From UBA1535 sp964371035 (GTDB lineage Bacteria > Bacillota > Clostridia > Tissierellales > Sedimentibacteraceae), in NCBI GenBank assembly GCA_964371035.1, contig CAYJLG010000022.1, positions 1 through 44,190 of the forward strand: 44,190 nucleotides of DNA, given 5' to 3'. The notes under the pieces are model-generated. The model worked only from the letters and a program-made list of their open reading frames with translations. It was not told the DNA's origin and ran no database searches. The position numbers and the translations under genes were made by a program. Shown here one piece after another: positions 9,401 through 16,043 of the stretch. The first letter of the stretch is position 1, and each line of letters starts with the position of its first letter.

Positions 9401-12159
9401 ATTTCTTTTCCATTTTCATCTACTATCGTGATGACATATTTTTCAATTATCGGAAGAATCAGTGGCGAAGTAAAATCATTCATGAAAAGTTCTGTTACTG
9501 CACTTTTATCTTTGATATCACGATTTGTAACATCAAACTCAACCGAACCTGATGACAATGATACTGTAGAAACAATACCTACTCCTATTATTTCGTCATA
9601 TCTATCTTCAAGCTGCTGCTCAGTTGCACCATTCGGTTGCAAGTTAAATGATCCTTTTGCGTAAAAATTATGCATCATTGCAAAAGGCAAGTTTGTTATT
9701 TTAATATAATATGATTTTCCATCTTCAGGTTTTTTTAATTCTATCGAATCTACATCATTAAATTTTGTATTGGAAATTTCATCATAGTTACTATCAACAA
9801 AAGTTCCTGTAAAAGTTGAAGGTGCTCCATTTCCATTTATAGCCGTCAAAATTATCGACTTATTATCTAATAAAGAGTCGTCTATATCACTTACATCTAT
9901 TCCTATTATTACATATTCATTTTCATTTTCTAACAATTCTATATTGGCTGTAGGTAGATCTTTAGAAGTATAAAAACTGCCATCAGGTTCAGATTCATTA
10001 TTAGGAACTCCGTTTACAATAAAGTCAAACCCTTCTTCACCATATCTATCAATAGGTACAAAATTAAATTCATATTTTGAATTTGAAATTAAAAAATCTG
10101 GAGATTTATAACTAATTCCACCTTCAGTTATTTGTGCTGCTATTAAATCAGATGAATTAATATATACATTAGTATCTTCAGCTAAAATATTAGTTTTGTT
10201 ATCTAATTCTACTCTTATTCTTGTAATATATGGCAATAAGTTTAGTTTGAAATTTTCAAAAGAATCATCTTCTGGGTCGTAAATTTTGCCATCTACATCG
10301 CTATTTGAAAATTTAAAATTATCAAGAGTCATAGCTTTAGGTTCTTCAGCAAAAGTTTGATCATATTCAAGTATAATAGTTGGTAGATTAGCTTCCTCTA
10401 CCGATTGAGTCTTTAATTCATAAATATCAGATTTTACACCTACTATATCTGAAGTTTTATTGCCCTCTTCGTCTTCAGTAATATGTTCGTAAGTATAAGA
10501 ATATTGGATATAATAAGTAGTATCAGAGCTCAAAGGAGTAAGAATAGCTTCTTGTGTGTTGTAGAATGTTCTTCTTAATCTGCTTCTAAGTCCATTAACA
10601 GTTTCTTTTGGAAAAATTCTGATTTCCTGACCATTAGCACCAGTAGTAGTTTCGGTTTCAGCACTATGATTATCTATATTTTGATAAATTGTAAGTGAAA
10701 CACCTTTTAACAAAGCACCACTTCCATCAGTGATTCCAATATCCGCCTTAAGTGCATACAACCAACTATCAAACCCGTCCATAGTTACAACAGGTACTTT
10801 AAAAGGTGGTTCTGCTGTTTCTCCATCGCCTGGATCTACTGGATCTTCTGGATCTTCTGGCGGTGGTGGCGGTATAACTTCACTATCATCGTCATCATCC
10901 TCTTCTTCAGATTCATCTTCGCCTTCATTAGGTTTGCCTTCATCTTCGCCTTCGCCAGGTAAAATATCTCCTGATTCTCCTGAAGAGTCATCGCCTGATC
11001 CTCCTGAAGAGCCTCCTCCATCTCCGTCACTACCTGAATTTGAACCTCCTGATCCTCCTGATCCTCCTGATCCACCTGAACTTCCACCCGAACTTCCACT
11101 ATCGTCTCCTTGTTCAGTTTCTTCTTCGCTCTCAGAACTTCCTTCATTTTCTTGATTGCTTTGTCCATTGCTGTCGTCGTCATTTGTGTCATTTAATTCG
11201 GCATCATTGTTCGCATCGTCTTTTTCGTCATCAACATCTTCATCTTCACTAAAACCTATGTCATCATTTTCATCCACAACATCTTCATCTTCCTCTAAAT
11301 CAACATCATCTTGAGAGTCTGAATCATCTGTGAGCGTGTCATCATCGCCTATTAGATCTTCTGGAGTTCCTGGTATAGGCGCAGTACTAGTATCATCATC
11401 TTCGCCAGGATTATCTTTTTCTGGATTTAATAATTCTTCTAATTCTTCTTCTAACTCTTCTGTGTCTTTTCCTCTATCTGTTTCATTTATAATTGTTTCT
11501 ATTATGCCTAAAGCAGATACTAAATTTTTATAATCATATAGATTATCACCTATCAAAATTTGAGCATCAAAAACAACATCTTCTTTTTCAAATACTAATA
11601 TACCATCTACGTAGCTATAAAATCTTATAAAAGAATGATCGAATTTAATTATACTATTTGCAGGTATAAAAACATCTCCCAAAGTGCCTTTAAATACACC
11701 CTCTTGCGCATTCATATGCAATCCATTTTCTAACGTTAACAAGATAAATTCATCGCTATCTGCAACAGATAAATCTTCATTGAATGTAGATCCATCAGTC
11801 AAATATAATCCATCATAACTAGTAAGTAGATTCATTTCATTTGAAATCAACCAATTTTCATCATTAATAAACTTAATAGTAGCTCCATTATTAGTAAATA
11901 TTGGGTAAGTCAAATCTACTTCAGTTCTTCCATCTTTAACATAGTGATTAAGTAAAGTTGCATACAACACATCATTTTCATTTACTTGTTCAAGCGCCAC
12001 TCTTTCTCCGCTAGCTACTGAAAGTAAACTATTAATATTTGGCGATGATGTAACCATAAATCCATCTTCTGAAAAATTCAAAAAAGCCTGTGCAGAGCTA
12101 AGTGCATAAGCAGTCGTTGTACACATTATTAAAATCAATACAATCATTAACTTCTTCAT
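433..12159 (-). CDS. Giant surface protein, GLUG/beta-helix-like and Fn3-like, 3908 aa
   Basis: Predicted exported and membrane-tethered surface protein; no enzymatic motif is seen (no HExxH). The start is the ATG 6 nt after AGGAGG, not the GTG one codon earlier. Layout: signal peptide (residues 1-25, A-x-A-like site); a beta-rich module (about 76-200) shared with three other proteins of this operon; an Asp/Glu-rich then Gly/Ser-rich linker (about 230-450); Fn3-like repeats with L-x-P-x-T-x-Y signatures (about 460-1590); three modules starting near 1594, 2044 and 2579 that begin with a Trp-containing stretch and 'DDI-F' or similar and continue as G-G-L/I-V/A-G repeats like the GLUG motif (PF07581); an acidic Gly/Ser segment (about 3630-3715); and a C-terminal membrane helix with a basic tail (about 3880-3908). 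There is no LPxTG. It is the last gene of the unit. Adhesion or fibre formation is inference. Confidence 0.85.
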   Translation of the reverse strand: MKKLMIVLILIMCTTTAYALSSAQAFLNFSEDGFMVTSSPNINSLLSVASGERVALEQVNENDVLYATLLNHYVKDGRTEVDLTYPIFTNNGATIKFINDENWLISNEMNLLTSYDGLYLTDGSTFNEDLSVADSDEFILLTLENGLHMNAQEGVFKGTLGDVFIPANSIIKFDHSFIRFYSYVDGILVFEKEDVVFDAQILIGDNLYDYKNLVSALGIIETIINETDRGKDTEELEEELEELLNPEKDNPGEDDDTSTAPIPGTPEDLIGDDDTLTDDSDSQDDVDLEEDEDVVDENDDIGFSEDEDVDDEKDDANNDAELNDTNDDDSNGQSNQENEGSSESEEETEQGDDSGSSGGSSGGSGGSGGSGGSNSGSDGDGGGSSGGSGDDSSGESGDILPGEGEDEGKPNEGEDESEEEDDDDDSEVIPPPPPEDPEDPVDPGDGETAEPPFKVPVVTMDGFDSWLYALKADIGITDGSGALLKGVSLTIYQNIDNHSAETETTTGANGQEIRIFPKETVNGLRSRLRRTFYNTQEAILTPLSSDTTYYIQYSYTYEHITEDEEGNKTSDIVGVKSDIYELKTQSVEEANLPTIILEYDQTFAEEPKAMTLDNFKFSNSDVDGKIYDPEDDSFENFKLNLLPYITRIRVELDNKTNILAEDTNVYINSSDLIAAQITEGGISYKSPDFLISNSKYEFNFVPIDRYGEEGFDFIVNGVPNNESEPDGSFYTSKDLPTANIELLENENEYVIIGIDVSDIDDSLLDNKSIILTAINGNGAPSTFTGTFVDSNYDEISNTKFNDVDSIELKKPEDGKSYYIKITNLPFAMMHNFYAKGSFNLQPNGATEQQLEDRYDEIIGVGIVSTVSLSSGSVEFDVTNRDIKDKSAVTELFMNDFTSPLILPIIEKYVITIVDENGKEILAYDLIKDELVDKYISDEGFEYNDLSKSVILKKEGVDDITVELRGDQSEFIGKNMWEVFQNLSTPTIEDPNLRNTPVVLKIDIKSGLTPATNYTINVESIVERSGIEYFVNTILSKDTFKTKKETPEIIVDEIIIANDIIDFRGLFIKDNDNVILNDGEFIIKLSNNGTLLFVLEVDENGEPLTTNKLYNSLNFTGLTPGLEYEIEIVASEYNDDDGFTSYARNVTLFDEDMIAGSDITGTVELTSLDYENRSSKTMHFTTENEKMQSILDPPEITSTSARLDSWAIGESSRKYFSPMFKFEEFDNAEYVVLENYSPSSNSGNVDENIGVYYYDTAGNQIYFINNYNGEHNTTLPVYVNGRFSMAIPLFDTLTDTSNKTREVGGFRIAFVNGEHIKEHGLLFTVYENAEEVYTLNVNPDINQRDKYTLDVGSFFTSKGEDAEDVESKYLKQGFEVSESSGELYASDNGKYVMHKIPVREGERYTFNILNSYIFFYNESGGYIDLIRDTDFNSAITVPQGAKYMSLELYPTIDTMIVHRLSTGYNSDTTSEYSFQAKLDVNLIDKKGALIDNSGSGKVEVVVSKSQSINLPDFVEIKDETKNYNLTEATMKETVMDENGQETEVVIDVYALNPDASPNELILTGLEHSTSYKVEIYGFLNNERILFGEEIFRTDAPYKIIRNEEDFYNISRDMYGNYLVVNDLVIKGGLDGAFEGTIDFNGHSVTVAPGISQDIFAIISDSAVLKNLAIIYPKGFDELIGYNFVDHNYGLLENIVLIFEEDIRLKGYYVPTFIGYHYGTLRNFIIRFDGDVLVEATYASLITTNGTSSTIENGYIYTTNGSSVMVDPETTDYFGGITRYAGYGATMKNIFTIYDTWMPETGTGVFANLTTMYSGKIYNSYHVGDAFIFDGQSKSREYPLGLDRIAASYPGVSSNRWNVTQIQHEKFLYYDGISPIGYEALRDIVWQNSVLEDGFEIEQSVERGFYPRLELPVIMQKYQQYIPLPTTIQDEFPVIVSDRFADGVYGNQTDYAEVIFSVENAGEFEIVDLTLEGIDVLPGSVKMITKTLDNGYSYYEISAVLDIDEENPKHKYTSSYKVLEIKAKSGNTEYTFDSGYETQTIEFYKKVKTVDDWKEIENNRYWNYWIVDDINFAGVQNPRDIVINPSYDTVSSNSLFYGKIDGGMYSEKDGKLIDMRTLEDITLKDAAVPHVITGLYYSVSSSTTNIYRGQVSNLIIDNFNVNASDTQATSLAGFIGRSHGDVINVHLTNSRIIADGNVGGLVGVLYHGNIYDSSVTDTQLISHSGRYTNSFGGIVGNGADGNYHRIANSYTRNVDIDLTNSKTMLGAGGIAGTLNTSLVNCYSHGTIFSEGSNVGGLVGLLYNQPALLNSFSVVDITGVASNVGGLVGKSIHVTPNIERCLAVGDILVQGSNTHRLIGQKGYYQTYYGKPSYAYKFQVVNDLPEGDIDGATDLFDANELSDKNTWTDIIKTGTEYDYSPLERNSYPYLNRQYGEGLVHGQEDILFPVKSGLVAEAEVGDIKYLGLNAGETINAYTVNINLTHEEYTQDELREFFNEDKISLVIDGMNLIENTLTFGDEDYRKAGVFLADEQSKDGKTLTLVARSHRYIKAFDSYKVIVTLKADHDEVAETFCGYGEPLYHVIDDTQEWNQKIDNSDWGTTNQNIKINGIIDFSQPPYDSGIIRPKVGLKFGRLEGFTEDSSKYGFRNLIYASSSVASESFISSIVYDFKDLSFENFELNFINHTSFKTYASIIDIIGGDVTNITLKNIEMNVKSAGLVKNISPFGDVGGNIDNVKVLSDNYDGKSELLPNSDLTEYTESLDIKDASGTVTTKKLITGSGVHIKAYAGSTVVNSGYTTGLFGDVLGTIKNISADDIIIDMPKSYYSALIVHRASNATPTGDKIVENIIVRNSKVSGYYFASGFASVIDYADLTNNVKIDNVKAESTFNGTTAASYGSGVFSTTSRSKIVSDIDVTNCDISGGRYAMGVAAVMNDTARFNDILVKNTKIKSIISAGVIIVSEDYFDDIQVLGCEIRSDEYMEIDHKFLRRAAGVVSHHARNTADSFKNIVVRDTEIVGPGYVAGVVANAQSNTSIVMTNVYVGEDVVIRNIPYIVNSTNQGTAAGGIIGCTVNYNLYNVASGATVISEDSIAGGVIGQIRKPDGTNALVSSMNGVYLNSNITSEDYAGALIGYLSQNATLVENHDIDAIFAGSVTSANDRANIWINHTETSKTRLNSDSTYSIWNGSLINGQSITDLIEKNPNSVKLPYDPVSDVYEFLKDGSEFKEETFYVEHGFNVDYLFENLADPLTNKYMPFLKDKPIAPEVSKILENTNTYDYPHDEIAGAVDVGILLPPSSSVNPKGITIYTSGINTLNIEAGVESSIDSVKIGTTDVDLDFENFGTNYKVATVVYDFKSNVELGGITYEPDDFQRKILTHGKTWYIVDKDGKLDSSAEVNFTVDSLDQVSNLDGKKIIHLWQGKALTDTGEIFLLQEIEKSPPNAVLEGNIGAIGTTSVVPIFDYNTHSVFHNFSHVHAGNLYPNYRLHTLGNNSYMVSPYQSFVYDSFVLSYDDLENKTYYANLNSSGSISNYGATLQTVDFPNKDIKYLSNGFEFDDGIFIVLAKYNDGSVRVLNYKDGVVIHKTNPDSTTFATFAINAISDLYHGIIDNGTIAAEDSYVEGELLLNIFNTALEDGLFADGIGTDVDGYGTDGDIGDTGYVNGEGSDLSTDNGKGSGSDSTGVGSVGGNTDIDENGESDENTSKNESSTGDKGGSTNDSDSDTLDLPNKATYVEGEGLFSGEEKILGNSSISYVEDEGVYVDGELTYAVSQNDISNIISNSGTISNSSIEVELIANMPTSEQPNVDALNQTDSELLNSEEYVLAYNEITGEFDVVESAEMLNSSKGQKRQNENIAEMLSEKNIDLDKDFEVNKGSAVTLSNEEKNGFVLLGMTGLMTVLVLAAIYRKIRATDN

Positions 12160-12169
12160 CACTTACCTC

Positions 12170-12955
12170 CTAATCAAATATTCTTGGTAAAAATTCTGGT
12201 TTAGTTATTAACATGCTTTTTTCACCCGATGCGTCTATAACAGTGTCATTTATCAAATATAATTCATATAATTCTGTCTCTGGTGTTGCCAAAATATTTC
12301 CTCTTGCTGATTCCGTATAAAATATTTCATTTTGATAATCAAATACCATTACATATTGTTGATAAACAAGCTCTACAAACGATAACGGCCCTAAATCGAC
12401 AGTGTAGTGTTCAAGTTCAATAGTCGTTGGTTCAAGAAAAATATAATAATCTTCACCATCGTGTAAAAAACCTTCAACCAAAGGAACTTTTTTCCCATCT
12501 CTACTTGCAATAACAACACCGTTTTGAATTTCGAGTTCAGTGAAATAATCTAGTTTTTGTCTAGTGTTCTTACTTGGGTTATAATAAGACATGTTGTGTG
12601 GTAGCACAAGCTTATCTTTATTTTCATAGTATATTGCTATCGAAGATAATTCTTTATTATTTTCAGTTCTAGACATAATAGTTTTATCTTCTGCATTTCT
12701 AATCATTTCACTATCCTGTGAAATTTCTATTTTCATATCGGCATAATATTGTACTGCCGATTCTTCAAATTCATATGAATTTACATTATTTATCAAATTA
12801 ATTATAAAAAGCACACCAATCAAAGCGCATATAGCGAGTGAAACAGTCATAATGACTGTACTATTTATTTGTTTTGATTTTTTTTGAGGTGCAACATTTT
12901 TTGAGTTAGTTTCACCGTTAAATTTTTCTTGTTTTTTTGAAAAGATTTTTTTCAT
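12170..12955 (-). CDS. Bitopic membrane protein with the shared surface module, 261 aa
   Basis: I do not recognise a named family. The basic, hydrophilic N-terminus (1-32) should be cytoplasmic. A single membrane helix spans about 33-56 and the remaining 205 residues would be outside. The external part has the same two sequence blocks (about 98-121 and 161-216) found near the N-termini of the 3908-, 2248- and 615-aa proteins, but lacks the linker and Fn3-like repeats. It could be the minimal membrane anchor or scaffold of the apparatus. The start ATG is chosen because AAGGAG lies 5-6 nt upstream; an earlier in-frame ATG has no such site. The gene overlaps the preceding membrane-protein gene by 38 bp, and its stop codon overlaps the ribosome binding site of the giant protein gene, which argues for translational coupling. 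Confidence 0.75.
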   Translation of the reverse strand: MKKIFSKKQEKFNGETNSKNVAPQKKSKQINSTVIMTVSLAICALIGVLFIINLINNVNSYEFEESAVQYYADMKIEISQDSEMIRNAEDKTIMSRTENNKELSSIAIYYENKDKLVLPHNMSYYNPSKNTRQKLDYFTELEIQNGVVIASRDGKKVPLVEGFLHDGEDYYIFLEPTTIELEHYTVDLGPLSFVELVYQQYVMVFDYQNEIFYTESARGNILATPETELYELYLINDTVIDASGEKSMLITKPEFLPRIFD

Positions 12956-13484
12956 TTGTTCTCCTTTTTGCAGAAATCGCATCGATTTCTACAATGAAAA
13001 AATATATACTACAAAGTATAGTAGCAGTTGCAATAAGTAGGTACACAACAAAGTAACTAACATTCATGTCGAATGTCAATATATATGTACAAAGTAAATT
13101 TGCAGTTAACAATGCACTACCTTGTATCGCTACATAAAAAAGATTAATTAATATTTGATAAATCTTATCTTTACTTATGACGCTAATGATGCATGGCAAA
13201 ATAAAAAACAAATAATGTACAAATTGTAATTCTTTAAACATGATGAGATATATTATTACTAGCAATAGTTTAATAAATGAGCATGATAACTTAATCGATT
13301 GAAATCTGCTAAGTTCAAAGAAAATGCTCAGATTTGGAAACAATTTACTGTCTATGCCTAATTTTCTTGTAAGGAAAAAAATAGCAATAAAAGATATAGC
13401 AATCACTGCAGTTATCACTAACATTATAATTGCAACAGGTTCTATTGAGTATGAAATTAACAGTAATCCTTCACTAATTGTCAT
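12918..13484 (-). CDS. Polytopic membrane protein of the ATPase operon, 188 aa
   Basis: Unrecognised integral membrane protein with about five hydrophobic segments. It lies directly after epsilon and overlaps its end by 11 bp. The start is the ATG preceded by TTGGAG with a 7-nt gap; the upstream ATG would add 8 residues and has no better site. It is the only polytopic protein in the unit, so it is the only candidate for the place normally held by subunit a. I see no membrane-embedded Arg and none of the conserved helix motifs of subunit a. AtpI-type assembly proteins are usually smaller. A role in anchoring the c-ring or the surface proteins is possible but unproven. Confidence 0.65.
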   Translation of the reverse strand: MTISEGLLLISYSIEPVAIIMLVITAVIAISFIAIFFLTRKLGIDSKLFPNLSIFFELSRFQSIKLSCSFIKLLLVIIYLIMFKELQFVHYLFFILPCIISVISKDKIYQILINLFYVAIQGSALLTANLLCTYILTFDMNVSYFVVYLLIATATILCSIYFFIVEIDAISAKRRTNEKNLFKKTRKI

Positions 13485-13773
13485 TTTCGTTCTCCAATTT
13501 TTTATCAACGTTTATGCTTTCTATTAGCAATGTAAACTCATTTGATTGATGCTTATAAAATCCGTTTATATTTTTATATGGCAACTCATCGTCTGTAGTA
13601 ATAAAAAATACATCACCATCTATTTTGCCTAAGGTAGGCAAATAATCTTCCATTATAAGTAACACATAATCTTTACTTTTAATTCTAACGCCTACAATAT
13701 TTTCAAGAAATTTTACTCCATCATAATGAGAAATTACTCTGGCTGATATTTTTCCTGTTTTATCTCTATCCAT
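13474..13773 (-). CDS. atpC: F-type ATPase epsilon-like subunit, beta-sandwich only, 99 aa
   Basis: Predicted central-stalk subunit. The pattern of alternating hydrophobic strands with an E-D-Y-L-P-T-L stretch in the place of the usual G-H-A-P-L turn, followed by a G-x-I/V strand, fits the N-terminal beta-sandwich of epsilon. At 99 aa it is shorter than typical epsilon (about 130-140 aa) and appears to lack the C-terminal helical hairpin that inhibits ATP hydrolysis in many bacterial enzymes. Assignment rests partly on position after beta, as in normal atp operons. The start ATG has GGAG 8 nt upstream. Loss of the inhibitory hairpin would suit a dedicated ATP-hydrolysing motor, which is inference. 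Confidence 0.65.
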   Translation of the reverse strand: MDRDKTGKISARVISHYDGVKFLENIVGVRIKSKDYVLLIMEDYLPTLGKIDGDVFFITTDDELPYKNINGFYKHQSNEFTLLIESINVDKKLENENDN

Positions 13774-13787
13774 AGCTATACTCCAAT

Positions 13788-13821
13788 AAAGCTAGATTTT
13801 TAAAAATTAAACTCTAGCTTT
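13788..13821 (-). other. Hairpin in the beta-epsilon gap
   Basis: A perfect 9-bp inverted repeat (AAAGCTAGA/TCTAGCTTT) with a 16-nt A/T-rich loop lies in the 55-bp gap after beta. No strong T-run follows, so it is more likely an mRNA processing or stabilising hairpin than a full terminator. It could set the ratio between F1 genes and downstream genes. Confidence 0.4.
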
Positions 13822-13828
13822 TAATTTT

Positions 13829-15232
13829 CTATATATTTGTTTTCGTATAAGCACCAATATACAAGAAGTCTGCTTCATCTACTTCGTCATAAGTACCATC
13901 CAATATTTTTTCTACATCATCTAGAACATCTTCTATTTCAACAAAAGCACCTGGAATTCCTGTATGGTGTTCTGCAACAAACATCGGTTGAGAAAAATAA
14001 TTTCTCAATTTTCTTGCTCTAAAAAAAGTATCATAATCTTCTTTACCAAGTTCATCAATACCAAGTACAGCAACTATTTGTTCAAGATCTTCGTATCTCG
14101 ATAGATTTTTTAATGATGATTCTACTAAGTTAAAATGTCTTTCACCAATTACATCGGGATCTATTAGTACAGAGTTTGTTGCAAATACATTTACAGCAGG
14201 ATATAAACCTTTTTCTGCAACTCTTCTATCTAGAACAACTTGGCCATCTAGATGTTTTGAAATAGCATGTACTGCACCATCATTCATATCATCTGCAGGT
14301 ATAAAAATAGCCTGAAAAGAAGTGATAGAACCATCTTGTGTAGAGTTTATCCTTTCTTGTACTTCAGAAATTTCTGTAAGCATAGATGTAGAGTATCCAT
14401 TATCAATTGGCATTCTAGCAAGTTCTGTTGAAATTTCTGCATTTGCTTGAACCATTCTATAAAAATTATCAATAAACAGAAGCACATCTTGCTTATGCTC
14501 ATCCCTTAAATATTCTGCAAGCGTCAAGCCAGTATAAATCGCTCTACTTCTGCTCATTGCATTGTCGCCCATCTGACCAAATGCCATTGAAATTTTGTCA
14601 AACAACTCTGCTTCTACCATTTCATCATAAAGTTCTCTACCTTCTCTGCTTCGTTCTCCGATCCCGACAAAAACTGAATTTGAACGTAAAGCTTTGTAGA
14701 CATTGTTAATTAATTCTTTGATAAGAACTGTTTTTCCTACACCAGCACCACCAAAAAATCCCATTTTAAAGCCTTTTCTAATAGGTGCAAAAAAATCAAG
14801 AGCCTTTATTCCTGTTTTTAAAATATCTCCATCTATTTCTATCTCAGTCATAGATAAAGATTTGTCATAAATATTTCTAGTAACTCCTTCAGGTATCTGA
14901 CTATTATCTATCAATTCTCCATAACTATTAAATATATGACCTAAAATATTTTCATTGTATGCAACCTGCACGCCACCTTGTTTTAGGTAGACATCCATGC
15001 CTCTTTTTAATCTATTTGTAAGTCCAAAACATATGGCAGAAGCTAAAAATCCATCAATTTCTGCTATTTCAAAGTAAACTTTTTTGTCACCTAATAATAC
15101 ATAAACTAAATCTCTAATAAACAAGTCATTATCATCTAAATATATGTCAACTTTTAGATTGCTTACAGAAATTAAAGATCCTATTCTTCTATTTTCACCA
15201 TCGTTTTGTAATACTGAATTTTCTTCACTCAT
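13829..15232 (-). CDS. atpD: F-type ATPase catalytic beta subunit, 467 aa
   Basis: Catalytic subunit of the F1 hexamer, cytoplasmic. The length matches normal beta (about 460-470). Visible features are the P-loop GGAGVGKT at 161-168, the catalytic Glu in G-I-G-E-R at about 193, Walker B ending in Asp 255 (L-L-F-I-D-N), and DELGKED at 393-399 in place of DELSEED. The late S-Q-P-M-F-V-A-E motif is also present. All residues needed for ATP hydrolysis appear intact. The N-terminal barrel (1-90) is divergent. The start ATG follows AAGAGGT. It lies between gamma and epsilon, the canonical order. Because the neighbouring rotor subunit lacks the ion site, I read this as an ATP-driven motor rather than an ATP synthase. 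Confidence 0.95.
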   Translation of the reverse strand: MSEENSVLQNDGENRRIGSLISVSNLKVDIYLDDNDLFIRDLVYVLLGDKKVYFEIAEIDGFLASAICFGLTNRLKRGMDVYLKQGGVQVAYNENILGHIFNSYGELIDNSQIPEGVTRNIYDKSLSMTEIEIDGDILKTGIKALDFFAPIRKGFKMGFFGGAGVGKTVLIKELINNVYKALRSNSVFVGIGERSREGRELYDEMVEAELFDKISMAFGQMGDNAMSRSRAIYTGLTLAEYLRDEHKQDVLLFIDNFYRMVQANAEISTELARMPIDNGYSTSMLTEISEVQERINSTQDGSITSFQAIFIPADDMNDGAVHAISKHLDGQVVLDRRVAEKGLYPAVNVFATNSVLIDPDVIGERHFNLVESSLKNLSRYEDLEQIVAVLGIDELGKEDYDTFFRARKLRNYFSQPMFVAEHHTGIPGAFVEIEDVLDDVEKILDGTYDEVDEADFLYIGAYTKTNI

Positions 15233-15248
15233 TACACTACCTCTTAAC

Positions 15249-16040
15249 CTATTTTTTGTTTTTAGCTATAGATTTTTGTTTGACATAACTGTCTATAGTT
15301 TTTTGGAAAGAAATTTGATTTTTCTCTTTTCTTTCTTCTCTTAACTCTTCAAGTTCTATCTCATCTATCTTTTTTAATGATTCTGTTGTTGCATTTTGTC
15401 GCATTATATTTTCCGATGCATATGAACTTGCAGTAACTACTTTTAATTGATACGTAAGGTACGATATACACATATCTTGCACAAGTTTTGCAACATCGCC
15501 TTCTAATGCAAAATCTATATATTTACCTTTTATTCGTTTCGTCTGTTCTTCTTCTAAAGGGAATACTTTTCGCTCTTCAAATTTTATGGAGCTTATATTA
15601 TGATAATGGTTATATACTAAATAAATTTCCGAATATTTTAATCCTCTTACCGCATCTTCAAGATAATCTTTAACTTTACCTATATCATGATTAAACTCTT
15701 CTATAGTCATTCGTAAATTAACTTCTTTTTTACTTCTTATCCTACTACCTATTATGATTTTTTGAGAGTAATCATCGTTATCTATCGCATAAGAAACTGA
15801 AGAGTTGATATTTCCACAAAATCCAAAATCAGAACCAATATAAATTTTTAATGGAGGTAAAGATTTGTCAGGAATTATCAATTTTCTATCGAGTTTTAAG
15901 TTTTCGTTGTTAAAAACTATTCTCATCATGTTTTCAATTTCATTAGCTATTGTACTATATCTTTCAGCTGTAGCTCTAGATGCCTCAACTCTAAGTAGAG
16001 AATGAAAATTCATAACTTTAACTACTGGCTTTACATTCAT
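15249..16040 (-). CDS. atpG: F-type ATPase gamma subunit, divergent, 263 aa
   Basis: Central rotor shaft that would turn inside the alpha/beta hexamer. The S-D-F-G-F-C-G-N-I-N-S stretch at 70-80 matches the S-D-R-G-L-C-G-G-x-N core of gamma, and A-S-E-N-I-M-R near the C-terminus matches the conserved A-S-E-x-x-A-R helix. Both terminal helices are long and charged, as expected for the coiled-coil axle. The usual N-terminal T-x-A-M stretch is not preserved, and the C-terminal R-Q-x-x-I-T-x-E-I signature is reduced to N-Q-I-S-F-Q-K. It is slightly shorter than the usual 280-290 aa. It starts 3 bp after alpha, with AGAGGTGAG upstream of the ATG. Confidence 0.88.
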   Translation of the reverse strand: MNVKPVVKVMNFHSLLRVEASRATAERYSTIANEIENMMRIVFNNENLKLDRKLIIPDKSLPPLKIYIGSDFGFCGNINSSVSYAIDNDDYSQKIIIGSRIRSKKEVNLRMTIEEFNHDIGKVKDYLEDAVRGLKYSEIYLVYNHYHNISSIKFEERKVFPLEEEQTKRIKGKYIDFALEGDVAKLVQDMCISYLTYQLKVVTASSYASENIMRQNATTESLKKIDEIELEELREERKEKNQISFQKTIDSYVKQKSIAKNKK

Positions 16041-16043
16041 AAA

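Noticed and set aside
10730..11252. Several overlapping open frames on both strands in the acidic and Gly/Ser-rich linker of the giant protein (Pro/Ser-rich or Gln/Glu-rich products)
   Set aside because: They are out-of-frame reads of the repetitive codons of the real gene and have no ribosome binding site.
433..12159. IgA1-type metalloprotease (M26) for the giant protein because of GLUG-like repeats
   Set aside because: No HExxH zinc-protease motif was seen, and there is no catalytic domain in the unassigned parts that I recognise.
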